From contig NZ_NIUB01000005.1 of the NCBI RefSeq assembly GCF_002197815.1, positions 62,001 to 126,000 of the forward strand: a stretch of 64,000 nucleotides of DNA, written 5' to 3'. The notes beneath the pieces are model-generated. The model did not search any database. It saw only the letters and a program-made list of their open reading frames with translations, and was not told the DNA's origin. The position numbers were made by a program, and so were the translations under genes. This document shows positions 36,308 through 45,569 of this stretch, one piece after another. Position 1 is the stretch's first letter, and each line of letters opens with the position of its first letter. This DNA is from Pseudomonas oleovorans subsp. oleovorans (lineage in GTDB: Bacteria > Pseudomonadota > Gammaproteobacteria > Pseudomonadales > Pseudomonadaceae).

Positions 36308-37258
36308 ATGCACATCGACCATCGCCTGCTCGCCGTTAACGGCATCGAACTGAGCCTGTACAGCGCCGGGCTCGAGCACGGCAAGCCGGTGTGGCTGCTG
36401 CATGGTTTCCCGGAATGCTGGTACGCCTGGCATCCACAGATCGAGGCTCTGGCCGCCGCTGGCTATCGGGTGTTCGCCCCGGAAATGCGTGGCTACGGCG
36501 CCAGCAGCGCGCCGGTCGATCCGGCGGCCTATGACCTGCTCACCCTGTGCGGCGATATCCAGGCGGCGATGGACAAGCTCGGCCAGCGCGAGGTGGCGGT
36601 GGTCGGCCACGACTGGGGCGCGCCGGTGGCCTGGTACCTGGCGCTACTGGAGCCGCAGCGGGTCAAGGCGCTCGGCGCGCTGTCGGTGCCCTTCGGCGGC
36701 CGGCCGAAACGCCCGGCCATCGAGATGATGCGCGAGGCCTACGCCGGGCGTTTCCACTACATCCTGTATTTCCAGCAACCGGGCGTGGCCGAGGCCGAGC
36801 TGGACGAAGACATCGGCCGCAGCCTGCGCCTGCTGCTCGGCGGCCTCGGCGATGCCCTGCTGGCAACGGACAAACCAGCCGATGCGCGACTGTTCGATGG
36901 CATGCCGGATGACCTGCCACTGCCGCCCTGGTGCAACGAGGCGATGTTCGCCCACTACCTGCGCACCTTCGAGCGCCACGGCTTTCGCGGCGCGCTGAAC
37001 TGGTACCGCAACTTCGAGCGCAACTGGCAACGCACCGAGGCCCTGGCCGAGCTTCAGGTGGAGCAGCCAACGCTATTCCTGCTCGGCGAGCATGATCCGG
37101 TGGGCCGCTTCGAGGCGCCGACGCTGAAACGCATGGGCGACAAGGTGCCGCACCTGGAACGCCATGACCTGCCCGGCGCCGGCCATTGGCTGCAGGCCGA
37201 ATGCGGCGAGCGGGTCAACGCCCTGCTGCTGGATTTTCTCGCACGAAACTACCGGTAA
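36308..37258 (+). CDS. Alpha/beta hydrolase, epoxide hydrolase-like
   Basis: A 316-residue alpha/beta hydrolase with the complete epoxide-hydrolase pattern. The oxyanion motif is HGFPECW (about residues 33-39). The nucleophile aspartate lies in VVGHDWGAPVAW (about 99-110), cap-domain tyrosines in YILYFQQPG and ALNWYRNF, the acid in LLGEHDPVG and the base histidine in GAGHWLQ. An aspartate nucleophile, not serine, favours an epoxide hydrolase; a haloalkane dehalogenase is less likely because of the cap tyrosines. It lies alone between the carboxylase remnant and dxs. Its substrate is not evident. Confidence 0.85.
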   Translation: MHIDHRLLAVNGIELSLYSAGLEHGKPVWLLHGFPECWYAWHPQIEALAAAGYRVFAPEMRGYGASSAPVDPAAYDLLTLCGDIQAAMDKLGQREVAVVGHDWGAPVAWYLALLEPQRVKALGALSVPFGGRPKRPAIEMMREAYAGRFHYILYFQQPGVAEAELDEDIGRSLRLLLGGLGDALLATDKPADARLFDGMPDDLPLPPWCNEAMFAHYLRTFERHGFRGALNWYRNFERNWQRTEALAELQVEQPTLFLLGEHDPVGRFEAPTLKRMGDKVPHLERHDLPGAGHWLQAECGERVNALLLDFLARNYR

Positions 37259-37340
37259 CGCCGATGTGGTCAGCGGATTGGGCTGTTTTCCTGGCATCAG
37301 GTAAACTGCCGCATCTTTTACACCTATAACGATTCGCCTG

Positions 37341-39230
37341 ATGCCGACCACTTTCCACGAGATCCCCCGCGAGCGCCCGTTGACGCCGCTGCTCGACAGC
37401 GCCAACACGCCGGACGAACTGCGCCGCCTGGCCGAAGCGGACCTGGAAACCCTCGCTGACGAACTGCGCCAATACCTGCTCTACAGCGTTGGCCAGAGCG
37501 GCGGGCACTTCGGTGCCGGCCTCGGCGTGATCGAGCTGACCATCGCCCTGCACTACGTCTTCGACACCCCCGATGACCGCCTGGTGTGGGACGTCGGCCA
37601 CCAGGCCTACCCGCACAAGATCCTCACCGGTCGTCGCGAGCGCATGGGCAGTCTGCGCCAGAAGGACGGCCTGGCCGCCTTCCCGCGCCGCAGCGAGAGC
37701 GAGTACGACACCTTCGGCGTCGGCCACTCCAGCACCAGCATCAGCGCGGCGCTGGGCATGGCCATCGCCGCCCGCCTGAAGGGCGAGAAGCGCAAGAGCG
37801 TGGCGGTGATCGGCGACGGCGCACTGACCGCCGGCATGGCCTTCGAGGCGCTGAATCACGCCACCGACGTCGGCGCCAACATGCTGGTGATCCTCAACGA
37901 CAACGACATGTCGATCTCCAAGAATGTCGGCGGCCTGTCCAACTACCTGGCCAAGATCATCTCCAGCCGCACCTACGCCAGCATGCGCGAGGGCAGCAAG
38001 AAGATCCTCTCGCGCCTGCCCGGCGCCTGGGAAATCGCGCGCAAGGTCGAGGAACACGCCAAGGGCATGCTGGTGCCCGGCACCCTGTTCGAGGAGCTGG
38101 GCTGGAACTACGTTGGCCCCATCGACGGCCACGACCTGCCGACCCTGCTCGCCACCCTGCGCAATATGCGCGACCTCGACGGCCCGCAGTTCCTGCATGT
38201 GGTGACCAAGAAGGGCAAGGGTTTCGCCCCGGCCGAGGCTGACCCCATCGGCTATCACGCCATCACCAAGCTGGAACCGGTGCCCCCGGTAGCCGCTCCG
38301 AAGAAGCCAAGCGGCCCGAAATACTCCAACGTATTCGGTCAGTGGCTGTGCGACATGGCCGCCGCTGACAACCGCCTGGTTGGCATCACCCCGGCGATGA
38401 AGGAAGGCTCGGATCTGGTGGCGTTCAGCGAGCGCTTCCCCGAGCGCTACTTCGACGTGGCGATTGCCGAGCAGCACGCCGTGACCCTGGCCGCCGGCAT
38501 GGCCTGCGAAGGTGCCAAGCCGGTGGTGGCGATCTACTCCACCTTCCTCCAGCGCGCCTATGACCAGTTGATCCACGACGTCGCCGTGCAGCACCTCGAC
38601 GTGCTGTTCGCCATCGACCGCGCCGGCCTGGTCGGCGAAGACGGCCCGACTCACGCAGGCAGCTTCGACCTGTCCTACCTGCGCTGCATCCCCGGCATGC
38701 TGGTGATGACGCCGAGCGACGAGAACGAGCTGCGCCGCATGCTCACCACCGGCCACCTGTTCGACGGCCCGGCGGCGGTGCGCTATCCACGCGGCACCGG
38801 CCCCAACGCGCCGCTCGATGCTGGCCTGGAGCCGCTGGAAATTGGCAAGGCGGTGGTGCGCCGCCAGGGCAAGGGCGTCGCCCTGCTGGCCTTCGGCGTG
38901 CAACTGGCCGAAGCCCTGCGCGTCGGTGAAACCCTGGATGCCACGGTGGTCGACATGCGCTTCGTCAAACCGCTGGACGAAGCCCTGCTGCGCGAACTGG
39001 CAGGCAGCCACGAGCTGCTGGTGACCATCGAAGAAAACAGCATCATGGGCGGCGCCGGTAGTGCGGTCAGCGAATTCTTCGTCGCCGAGAACATCCAGCT
39101 GCCGATGCTGCACCTGGGCCTGCCCGACTACTACGTCGAGCACGCCAAGCCGAGCCAGATGCTCGCCGAGTGCGGCCTCGACGAGGCCGGCATCGAATCG
39201 GCGGTGCGCGAGCGCCTGGCGCGGCTGTAG
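37341..39230 (+). CDS. dxs: 1-deoxy-D-xylulose-5-phosphate synthase
   Basis: Thiamine diphosphate enzyme joining pyruvate and glyceraldehyde 3-phosphate in the first step of the MEP isoprenoid pathway; the product also feeds thiamine and pyridoxal synthesis. The 629-residue protein has [12 protein letters not shown], the TPP motif [17 protein letters not shown] through NDNDMSIS, and the transketolase-like [15 protein letters not shown] segment. The length is normal. ispA, acting later in the same pathway, lies upstream. Confidence 0.97.
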   Translation: MPTTFHEIPRERPLTPLLDSANTPDELRRLAEADLETLADELRQYLLYSVGQSGGHFGAGLGVIELTIALHYVFDTPDDRLVWDVGHQAYPHKILTGRRERMGSLRQKDGLAAFPRRSESEYDTFGVGHSSTSISAALGMAIAARLKGEKRKSVAVIGDGALTAGMAFEALNHATDVGANMLVILNDNDMSISKNVGGLSNYLAKIISSRTYASMREGSKKILSRLPGAWEIARKVEEHAKGMLVPGTLFEELGWNYVGPIDGHDLPTLLATLRNMRDLDGPQFLHVVTKKGKGFAPAEADPIGYHAITKLEPVPPVAAPKKPSGPKYSNVFGQWLCDMAAADNRLVGITPAMKEGSDLVAFSERFPERYFDVAIAEQHAVTLAAGMACEGAKPVVAIYSTFLQRAYDQLIHDVAVQHLDVLFAIDRAGLVGEDGPTHAGSFDLSYLRCIPGMLVMTPSDENELRRMLTTGHLFDGPAAVRYPRGTGPNAPLDAGLEPLEIGKAVVRRQGKGVALLAFGVQLAEALRVGETLDATVVDMRFVKPLDEALLRELAGSHELLVTIEENSIMGGAGSAVSEFFVAENIQLPMLHLGLPDYYVEHAKPSQMLAECGLDEAGIESAVRERLARL

Positions 39231-39235
39231 AACCC

Positions 39236-39301
39236 TGTGGGAGCGGACTTGTCCGCGAATAAAACGAGCGGAAAAGCTTCGCGGACAAGTCCGCTCCCAC
39301 G
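39236..39301. repeat. Extragenic palindrome after dxs
   Basis: Perfect 23-base arms GTGGGAGCGGACTTGTCCGC... (39237-39259 and 39278-39300) around an 18-base AT-richer centre. It lies just after the dxs stop and may stabilise the 3' end of its mRNA. Confidence 0.85.
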
Positions 39302-39361
39302 CCCGCCCCGGCCTTGTGCTTTGGCCCCCCGCGCATTATGGTGCGCGGCGTTTTGCTGTAC

Positions 39362-39540
39362 CGAGGTTCGCCCGATTCTGGGCGTTAAACGGGAAGCAGG
39401 TGAAAGACCTGCGCTGCCCCCGCAACGGTAAACCGACCGCAATCCCCGCGATTGCACGCTGTCTCGACAGACCACTGGGCAAGCGCCCGGGAAGGTGAGA
39501 CCAGCGCGAGTCGGCAGCCCGGAGACCGGCCTTGGTGCGT
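39362..39540 (+). ncRNA. Cobalamin (AdoCbl) riboswitch
   Basis: The sequence shows the cobalamin aptamer landmarks in order: GTTAAACGGGAAGCAGGTG, GCTGCCCCCGCAACGGTAA, CCACTGGGC, CCGGGAAGGTGAG, and the B12 box AGCCCGGAGACCGG at 39516-39529. It lies about 105 bases upstream of a btuB-like gene and should lower its expression when B12 is plentiful. Outer limits are approximate. Alternative hairpins follow (39556-39607). Confidence 0.92.
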
Positions 39541-39555
39541 TGTGACAGGTGTTGC

Positions 39556-39607
39556 GGAGGGCAGCACCGTCAAGCGCTGCCCTGCGTCGCGCTTGCGCCT
39601 GCCCTCC
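39556..39607 (+). promoter_or_regulatory. Candidate expression platform of the cobalamin riboswitch
   Basis: GGAGGGCAG at 39556-39564 can pair either with GCTGCCCT (39576-39583) or with CTGCCCTCC (39599-39607). The two stems exclude each other. They lie between the aptamer and the btuB start, where a switch would act. Confidence 0.5.
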
Positions 39608-39642
39608 TCGAAAGTCTGTCGACCTTTGAGGAAAAATAATTA

Positions 39643-41583
39643 ATGAAACTGTCCCGCCTTGCCCTGGCCATCGCCCTGGCGCCGAGCCTGACCCTGGGCG
39701 CCACCGATCAAGCCCGCGAAAGCGCTCTGGAACTGCCACCCCAGGTAATCACCCGCGCCACACCGATCCAGCAGACCACCCCGGCCAGCGTCGCCGTCAT
39801 CGACCGCCAACAGATCGACGACAGCGCCGCCACCTCGCTGCTCGACCTGCTGCGCAGCCAGGCCGGCGTGCAGATCCGCGACATCATGGGCGACGGCAAC
39901 CGCGCCGTCATCAGCCTGCGCGGCTTCGGTGACAATGCCATAAACAACATCCTGGTACTGGTCGATGGCCGTCGCCTCAACCAGCCAAACCTGTCCGGCC
40001 CGGCACTGAACAGCGTGGCGCTGGCCAATATCGAGCGCATCGAGATCGTCCGTGGCGCCGGCACCGTGCTGTATGGCGACCAGGCGGTCGGCGGCGTCAT
40101 CAACATCGTCACGCGCACGCCGCAAAGCCGCGAAGCCTACCTGGAAGCCAGCCGTGGCAGTCACGACCTGGAGGCCTATCGCGGGCATATCTTCCAGCCC
40201 CTGGGCGCCGGCTTCTCACTCTATGCCAGCGGCGAAACACGCAACCGCGACAACTACCGCGACCACAACCATGCCAACTACAGCAGCGCCTTCACCCGCC
40301 TGCGTTACGATCACGACAGCGGCCACGCCCTCTACGAATACCAGAGCATCGACGACGAACTGCTCTACCCCGATGCCCTGAGCCTGGCTCAGCGCCGCGC
40401 GGATCGTCGCCAGAGCGTTTCCAGCGCCTGGAACGACAGCAAGACCCAGGTACACCGCCTGGCCCTCGAGCAGCAACTGGGATCGATCTGGACCGCCAAC
40501 CTCGACTACAGCCACAGCGACCAGGACGGCGTCGGCAGCTTCGGCGTGGGGCGTTACGACCAGGACACCCGCATCGAAAGCGTCAGCCCGCGTCTGACCG
40601 GACGCTTCGACACGCCGCTGGGCAGCAGCACCCTGCTGCTGGGCCACGACCGTATCGTCAGCGATTACCAGACCAGTTGGGGCAGCGATGCCGAGCAGAC
40701 CCTCAAGGACTGGTACGGCCAATACAGCCAGCAACTGGGCAGCGATCTGACCCTGACCCTGGGCTACCGCAGCAGCAAGGTGGAAGATAGCGACCATGCC
40801 GCCAACCGCCGGCACGACGACCGCGAAGGCAGCAGCAGTATCGGCCTGAGCTGGCAGGCCAACGAACAGACCCGCCTGTTCCTCAAACGCGAAGATGTCC
40901 TGCGCTGGGCCAACGTCGAGGAAAACGGCTTCGTCCTGCCAGACGTGACCTTCCTCAAGCCGCAGACCGGCAGCTCCTGGGAAAGCGGCATCGAATGGCG
41001 CGACGCGATCCAGAGCTACCAGGCCACCCTGTACCGCCTGGACCTGAACGACGAACTGATGTACGACTCGGCCATCGCCAATCCCATGCCCTGGGACCCG
41101 CTGGCCACCGGCGCCAATATCAACCTGGACAAGACCCGCCGCGACGGCCTGCTGCTGGAAGCACGCCGCCAGTTGAGCGACAGGCTGGCTATCGGCGGCC
41201 AGTACAGCTTCACCGATTCCGAATACCGCGCCGGCAGCTTCAGGGGCAACGAAGTGCCCTGGGTGGCCCGCCACACCGCCAGCGCCAACCTCAACTACCT
41301 GATACTGCCGGGCCTCACGGGTTATCTCGAAGCGGTCTACACCGGTGCCCGCTACCTCGCCAGCGACGACGCCCAGCAGCTCCCGCGCGAAGGCGGCCAC
41401 ACCCTGTTCAACGCGGCGCTGAGCTACGAGCGGCAAGGCTTCGTCGGCAAGCTGCGGGTCAACAACCTCACCGGCAAACGCTACGACAGCTACGCCACCT
41501 ACAGCCAGTGGACGCCCGGCAACAAGGGCCTGTACCCCGCCGCCCGCGAGGATGTCCAGCTCAGCATCGGCTATCGCTTCTAA
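39643..41583 (+). CDS. btuB: TonB-dependent outer-membrane receptor, BtuB-like
   Basis: Outer-membrane receptor of 646 residues, probably for cobalamin. A signal peptide precedes ATDQARE. The plug domain begins around the TonB-box-like ELPPQVITRAT and contains the typical VLVDGRRLNQPN and IEIVRGAGTVLYGDQAVGGVINI segments. The beta-barrel ends with aromatic QLSIGYRF. The cobalamin riboswitch upstream and the BtuF-like gene convergent downstream support the B12 assignment. GAGG lies eleven bases before the ATG, rather far, in an AT-rich leader. Confidence 0.9.
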   Translation: MKLSRLALAIALAPSLTLGATDQARESALELPPQVITRATPIQQTTPASVAVIDRQQIDDSAATSLLDLLRSQAGVQIRDIMGDGNRAVISLRGFGDNAINNILVLVDGRRLNQPNLSGPALNSVALANIERIEIVRGAGTVLYGDQAVGGVINIVTRTPQSREAYLEASRGSHDLEAYRGHIFQPLGAGFSLYASGETRNRDNYRDHNHANYSSAFTRLRYDHDSGHALYEYQSIDDELLYPDALSLAQRRADRRQSVSSAWNDSKTQVHRLALEQQLGSIWTANLDYSHSDQDGVGSFGVGRYDQDTRIESVSPRLTGRFDTPLGSSTLLLGHDRIVSDYQTSWGSDAEQTLKDWYGQYSQQLGSDLTLTLGYRSSKVEDSDHAANRRHDDREGSSSIGLSWQANEQTRLFLKREDVLRWANVEENGFVLPDVTFLKPQTGSSWESGIEWRDAIQSYQATLYRLDLNDELMYDSAIANPMPWDPLATGANINLDKTRRDGLLLEARRQLSDRLAIGGQYSFTDSEYRAGSFRGNEVPWVARHTASANLNYLILPGLTGYLEAVYTGARYLASDDAQQLPREGGHTLFNAALSYERQGFVGKLRVNNLTGKRYDSYATYSQWTPGNKGLYPAAREDVQLSIGYRF

Positions 41584-41605
41584 GGCACAACGGCTGACGT
41601 TGCTA

Positions 41606-41659
41606 GTAGGGCGGGTGCAACCCGCCATTGATCGCGCTGGCGGGTTGCACCCGCCCTAC
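41606..41659. terminator. Palindrome between convergent btuB and btuF-like genes
   Basis: Perfect 22-base arms (GTAGGGCGGGTGCAACCCGC...) around a 10-base loop. It lies between converging genes and could stop transcription both ways, though it lacks a T-run. It belongs to a dispersed repeat family. Confidence 0.5.
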
Positions 41660-41683
41660 CCGATCAAGCACCGCGCAGGAGGC

Positions 41684-42478
41684 CTATCGCGCAGTCTTCA
41701 TCAGCTCGCACAACCGCTCGACAGCCCCCAGTATCTGCCGGCTGGGCCGCTCCAGGCCCTTGTCCGGCACTGCCCATACCTGCCCCCGGCGCACCGCATG
41801 CAACTGCGGCCAGGCCTGCCAGGCGCTCAGCTCGGCATTGCTGCCACCGAGTATCACGTCCGGGTCACGCGCCAGCACCGCCTCGACGCTGACCTGAGGC
41901 GCCGGCTGCGGCAGGTCATCGAACAGGTTGCGTGCGCCACACACCTGCAAGGCGTCACCGATCAGTTGCTCACCACCGATGGTGTAGAGCGGTTGGTGCC
42001 AGACTTGGTAGAACACCGTCAGGGGCTGCTCACGCCGATAGCGCTGGCGCAGCGCGTCCAGTTCGGCGCGAAACTCAGCCGCCAGCCGCTCGCTCTGCTC
42101 CGTCCGGCCCACTCGCTCGCCAATGCGCACGAAGGCCTCGCCGAGTTGGTCAAGGCGCTGCGGCTCGACGATCAACAGGTCGATACCGAAACGCTGCAAC
42201 TGCGCTTGTTGCGCCGGCGGCACGCTGCCAGGTGCGATCAGGATCAGATCAGGCGCCAGCTGCAACAGGCGCTCGAATTCCAGCTGACCATAACGACCAA
42301 CAGTGGGCAGGTGCGCCAGCGCGGCGGGACGCTCATCGCCTTCGAGCACGCCGACCAGCAGGTCAGCAGCATCCAGGTCGAGCATGATTTCGCTGAGCGA
42401 AGGCGCCAGGCTGATCACCCGTTCGGCGGCAGCCAACGGCAGCGCCAACAGGCACAGGGCGAGCAGCCACGTACGCAT
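41684..42478 (-). CDS. btuF: Cobalamin-binding periplasmic protein (BtuF-like)
   Basis: Periplasmic binding protein of the helical-backbone class (PF01497), 264 residues. The start MRTWLLALCLLALPLAAA is a signal peptide; a longer upstream frame is rejected. The body has RVISLAPSLSEIMLDL and LAPDLILIAPG, typical of BtuF/vitamin B12 binding proteins. Its convergent neighbour is the btuB-like receptor gene with a cobalamin riboswitch. No BtuCD permease/ATPase lies in the window. A siderophore-binding role is the alternative. Confidence 0.85.
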   Translation of the reverse strand: MRTWLLALCLLALPLAAAERVISLAPSLSEIMLDLDAADLLVGVLEGDERPAALAHLPTVGRYGQLEFERLLQLAPDLILIAPGSVPPAQQAQLQRFGIDLLIVEPQRLDQLGEAFVRIGERVGRTEQSERLAAEFRAELDALRQRYRREQPLTVFYQVWHQPLYTIGGEQLIGDALQVCGARNLFDDLPQPAPQVSVEAVLARDPDVILGGSNAELSAWQAWPQLHAVRRGQVWAVPDKGLERPSRQILGAVERLCELMKTAR

Positions 42479-42479
42479 C

Positions 42480-42893
42480 TCAGCCGAGTTGACGAGGTAT
42501 GCGGTAGAGGCTGTGCAGAACGATGGAGGACAGCGCCAGCAGCACCAGCGGTATCGCCTCCAGGCCAACCAGCACGGCCAGTGCGGCGATCCAGGCTGGC
42601 AGGGCCGCGCCGAGCAAGGCGCGCAAACGCACACGATCCAGCTCCAGCCAGGCGGCTGGTTCGTCGTCGCTGTCGAGGGCCTTATCGGTGGCGATCAGGG
42701 CGCGCTTGTAGGCGGAGAACAACGGCAGGCTGACGAACATCGAGGCCAGGCCGGCAATGAACAGCGGCATGCTCAGAACCGTGGCGTTACCTCCGCCGAA
42801 CAACAGGTTGAACATGAACAGAGGCGCCAGCGCCACAGCCAGCTGACGCCACCAGGCCAGGGCCAGGCGGCGCTTGACCTGAGCACGGGTCAC
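42480..42893 (-). CDS. Small inner-membrane protein of unknown function
   Basis: A 137-residue protein with about four hydrophobic segments (roughly residues 15-33, 38-60, 92-110 and 112-128) and a charged middle (about 62-88). I do not recognise a named family. It sits between btuF-like and ribA on the same strand: its start overlaps the ribA stop by four bases (ATGA) and its stop lies two bases before the btuF start. It is therefore probably co-translated with both. Confidence 0.75.
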   Translation of the reverse strand: MTRAQVKRRLALAWWRQLAVALAPLFMFNLLFGGGNATVLSMPLFIAGLASMFVSLPLFSAYKRALIATDKALDSDDEPAAWLELDRVRLRALLGAALPAWIAALAVLVGLEAIPLVLLALSSIVLHSLYRIPRQLG

Positions 42894-43510
42894 AGACTGC
42901 CCTCGGTCTCGCCCTGATGCTGATTGCCCAGCATATGACCGAGCTTGCCGGCCTTGGTGGCGAGGTAGCGCTTGTTGTAGGGGTTGTGCGCAATCTGCAG
43001 CGGCACACGGTGATCCACGGCGATGCCCATGTCGCCCAGCGCCTTGACCTTGCGCGGGTTATTGGTCATCAGCTTGAGGCTGTCGATGCCCAGATGCTCG
43101 AGCATCGGCAGGCAGATGGCGTAATCACGCTGGTCGGCGCCGAAACCCAGGCGCTCGTTGGCTTCCACGGTATCGGCACCGCCGTCCTGCAGTTCATAGG
43201 CGCGAATCTTGTTCAGCAGACCAATACCCCGGCCCTCCTGACGCAGATACAGCAGCACGCCGCGACCTTCGTTGGCGATGGCCTGCAGCGCAGCCTGCAG
43301 TTGGGCACCACAGTCGCAACGCAGGCTGAACAGCGCGTCGCCGGTCAGGCATTCGGAGTGCAGACGCCCGAGCACTGGTGCACCGTCGGCGACGTTGCCG
43401 AAGGTCAGGGCGACATGTTCCTTGCCGGTAGCCTCATCGAGGAAACCATGCATGGTGAACACGCCAAAGGGGGTGGGCAGTTGGGAGGCGGCGACGAACA
43501 CGACGGACAC
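42890..43510 (-). CDS. ribA: GTP cyclohydrolase II
   Basis: Opens GTP to the pyrimidine precursor of riboflavin. The 206-residue product starts at a GTG (VSVVFVAAS); AGGAG lies six bases upstream, and longer frames starting at ATG lack a site. Zinc-binding cysteines lie in [20 protein letters not shown] and the catalytic [11 protein letters not shown] motif is intact. It is the only visibly active cyclohydrolase here, since the RibBA C-terminal domain at 47788-48867 lacks these motifs. Confidence 0.95.
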   Translation of the reverse strand: MSVVFVAASQLPTPFGVFTMHGFLDEATGKEHVALTFGNVADGAPVLGRLHSECLTGDALFSLRCDCGAQLQAALQAIANEGRGVLLYLRQEGRGIGLLNKIRAYELQDGGADTVEANERLGFGADQRDYAICLPMLEHLGIDSLKLMTNNPRKVKALGDMGIAVDHRVPLQIAHNPYNKRYLATKAGKLGHMLGNQHQGETEGSL

Positions 43511-43621
43511 CGGATGCTCCTGGCAATGAGTACGAAACAGGGCCGGCATTGTATCAGCAGCCCCCACTGGCGGGTCAGTCAGAATTGCCGATCATCAGTA
43601 TCGAAACGGTCAATGGCAACC

Positions 43622-44266
43622 TCAAAGCTTGGATTCGAGCACCAGCATGCCTTGTTCTTCGCGCCAGCCCACCCGCCCCATGAAGCTCATGCCGAGCAAT
43701 GCTTCGGCGGGCGCGCCACCCTCCAACACCACGGCCTCGACACCAAGCACCTCGATATCGCCGACCTTGACCCGATCCAGGCGGACCCGCCAGCCCCGCG
43801 CCGTGCCACTGGCCGTGCTGACCGTGAGCGGTTGCCCACTGACGCGAAAGTCGATGCCTAGGCGGCGCGCCTGGGCTTCGTTGAGAGCAACCGACGTGGC
43901 ACCAGTATCCACTAGGAATGGCACGCTTTGGCCGTTGACCGAACCGGTGATCCAGTAGTGACCACCTGGCCCCTTGGCGATGCTCAGACGCTTCCTTACC
44001 GGCTCGGCGAAACCGGCACTGTATTCACGACTCAGTGGATAGGCGCGCTCGACACCCTCGACACGCAGCACCGCGCCCTGCTTGTCGACGCTGACCACCT
44101 CTACCCCACCCGGACCGGTCTGGCCGACCCGCACCAGCTTGCGCTGGCCATCGACATTGACCACTGCGGCACCGGGGAACAGCCCAACCACCTGAACCTG
44201 AGAAGCAGCGCAGACAACACTCGACCCCAACAGCGCCAACACGGCGAGACAGTGACGAAACTGCAT
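43622..44266 (-). CDS. Retropepsin-like aspartic protease, exported
   Basis: A 214-residue clan AA aspartic-protease family protein. A signal peptide (about 1-21, ending VVCAAS) is followed by a small beta-rich domain. The protease domain holds the catalytic FLVDTGATSVAL motif near residue 118 and the later LLGMSFMGRV (hydrophobic-hydrophobic-Gly motif). One active-site motif per chain implies a dimer, as in retropepsins. Its substrate is unknown. It lies between ribA and a periplasmic binding-protein gene. Confidence 0.85.
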   Translation of the reverse strand: MQFRHCLAVLALLGSSVVCAASQVQVVGLFPGAAVVNVDGQRKLVRVGQTGPGGVEVVSVDKQGAVLRVEGVERAYPLSREYSAGFAEPVRKRLSIAKGPGGHYWITGSVNGQSVPFLVDTGATSVALNEAQARRLGIDFRVSGQPLTVSTASGTARGWRVRLDRVKVGDIEVLGVEAVVLEGGAPAEALLGMSFMGRVGWREEQGMLVLESKL

Positions 44267-44284
44267 GTAGGACGGCCTCCCGGC

Positions 44285-45049
44285 TCAATCGAAGGGATAA
44301 GGCTGCTGCCAGCGCGCGAAGATTGGCCGTAACGTCCCGGCCTTGACCAGCAGCGCCATGCGCTGATCGAACAGCTCGGCCAGGGCGCGCCCTCTGACGT
44401 TATCGGCAAAACCGATGTAAAGCGGCAACCAGGTCAGCTCGACCAACTGATAGCGGCCGCGTCGCGCAACATTCGCCAGCAGCAGCTCGAGTTCCGAATG
44501 GGAGTCGATATGGAAATCGGCATGCCCCTGATCAAGCATGCCAAGAATATCGCTATGCTGCCGAACTTCCCGGTAATGCCGCACATTCGGCAGATAGCGC
44601 TGGTATTCGTAACCGCGCTTCCAGGCCAGATGCAGCTCACCGAGCGACTCCAGCGTGGGGGCCGGCTTGCCGCGCAGACCGAGTGCACTGACGCGCTCGC
44701 CGTCGTAATGCCAGCGCGGATACAGCACACCTTCATCTATTTCATCGCGGTAGGAACCCACCCAGGCATCGGCACTGCCACGCTGAACCAGACCTACCGC
44801 ACGGGTGTAAGGCACGCTCTGCACATGCAAGCGCACCCCGACCGGCTCGAACACCTCACGCAGGATACCCCAGGCCATGCCCGGGCCGTCGGCATTGGTG
44901 TGCCCTTCCCAGACTTCGCTGGCCACCTGAATCTCGTCCGGCGGCTGCAGTTCGGCATGCGCCGTCAGGATTACGCTCATGCCAGCAGCAATGCCAACAG
45001 CCTCGCAGCCATCTTTGCTTGCCTCTCTAAAAGCCCAACAGCGCTGCAT
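44285..45049 (-). CDS. Periplasmic solute-binding protein (SBP family 3-like)
   Basis: A 254-residue protein resembling extracellular solute-binding proteins of family 3. The visible parts are the N-terminal EIQVASEVWEGHTNADGPGMAW, the hinge region LGELHLAWKRGYEY, and DFHIDSHSELELLLANVARRG. The start is uncertain: the ATG at 45049 overlaps pgpA by 23 bases, while the internal ATG of MSVILTAHA would leave a very short export signal. No permease genes are adjacent, so it may act as a sensor-like or orphan binding protein. Confidence 0.72.
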   Translation of the reverse strand: MQRCWAFREASKDGCEAVGIAAGMSVILTAHAELQPPDEIQVASEVWEGHTNADGPGMAWGILREVFEPVGVRLHVQSVPYTRAVGLVQRGSADAWVGSYRDEIDEGVLYPRWHYDGERVSALGLRGKPAPTLESLGELHLAWKRGYEYQRYLPNVRHYREVRQHSDILGMLDQGHADFHIDSHSELELLLANVARRGRYQLVELTWLPLYIGFADNVRGRALAELFDQRMALLVKAGTLRPIFARWQQPYPFD

Positions 45050-45554
45050 AACGATCCCAACCCCACACCAGCCCCTGCATGGCCAACCAGGCGAAGACCC
45101 CGGCGATGATGTCATCGAGCATGATGCCAACACCGCCGTGTACGTGGCGATCGATCCAGCGAATCGGCCAGGGCTTGACGATGTCGAACAAACGAAACAT
45201 GAGAAAGCCTAGCAGCAACCAGACCCAACCCTCGGGCACCAGCCAGAGGGTGATCCACATGCCGACCATTTCGTCCCAGACGATGCCTTCATGGTCGTGC
45301 ACGCGCAGGTCGTCGGCGACCTTACCGCACAGCCAGAAGCCGAACAGCATGGTGACCCCGAGCAGCAGCCAGTAGCCCCAGTCCGGCAGCATCTGCCACA
45401 GCGGCACGAACGGCAGCGCCACCAGCGAGCCCCAGGTACCCGGCGCCTTGGGCAGCGTGCCGGAACCGAAGCCGAAGGCGATGAAGTGCCACGGATTGCG
45501 CCACACCGAGGGCGGTACGTATTCGGCGGGAACCTGGTTGGGGTGATCGGTCAC
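45027..45554 (-). CDS. pgpA: Phosphatidylglycerophosphatase A
   Basis: Membrane lipid phosphatase that makes phosphatidylglycerol from its phosphate. The product is about 175 residues. It contains the PgpA signatures FGSGTLPKAPGTWGSL, DHEGIVWDEMVGMWITL and KPWPIRWIDRHVHGGVGIMLDD. Two GTG codons six bases apart could start it. I prefer 45554 because GGAG then lies five bases upstream. It follows thiL in the conserved nusB-thiL-pgpA order. Confidence 0.94.
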   Translation of the reverse strand: MTDHPNQVPAEYVPPSVWRNPWHFIAFGFGSGTLPKAPGTWGSLVALPFVPLWQMLPDWGYWLLLGVTMLFGFWLCGKVADDLRVHDHEGIVWDEMVGMWITLWLVPEGWVWLLLGFLMFRLFDIVKPWPIRWIDRHVHGGVGIMLDDIIAGVFAWLAMQGLVWGWDRYAALLGF

Positions 45555-45569
45555 ACGCACTCCGTCCTG

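Noticed and set aside
37215..39143. A 642-codon open frame antisense to dxs
   Set aside because: dxs is unmistakable on the + strand; the antisense frame is a GC-rich third-position artefact.
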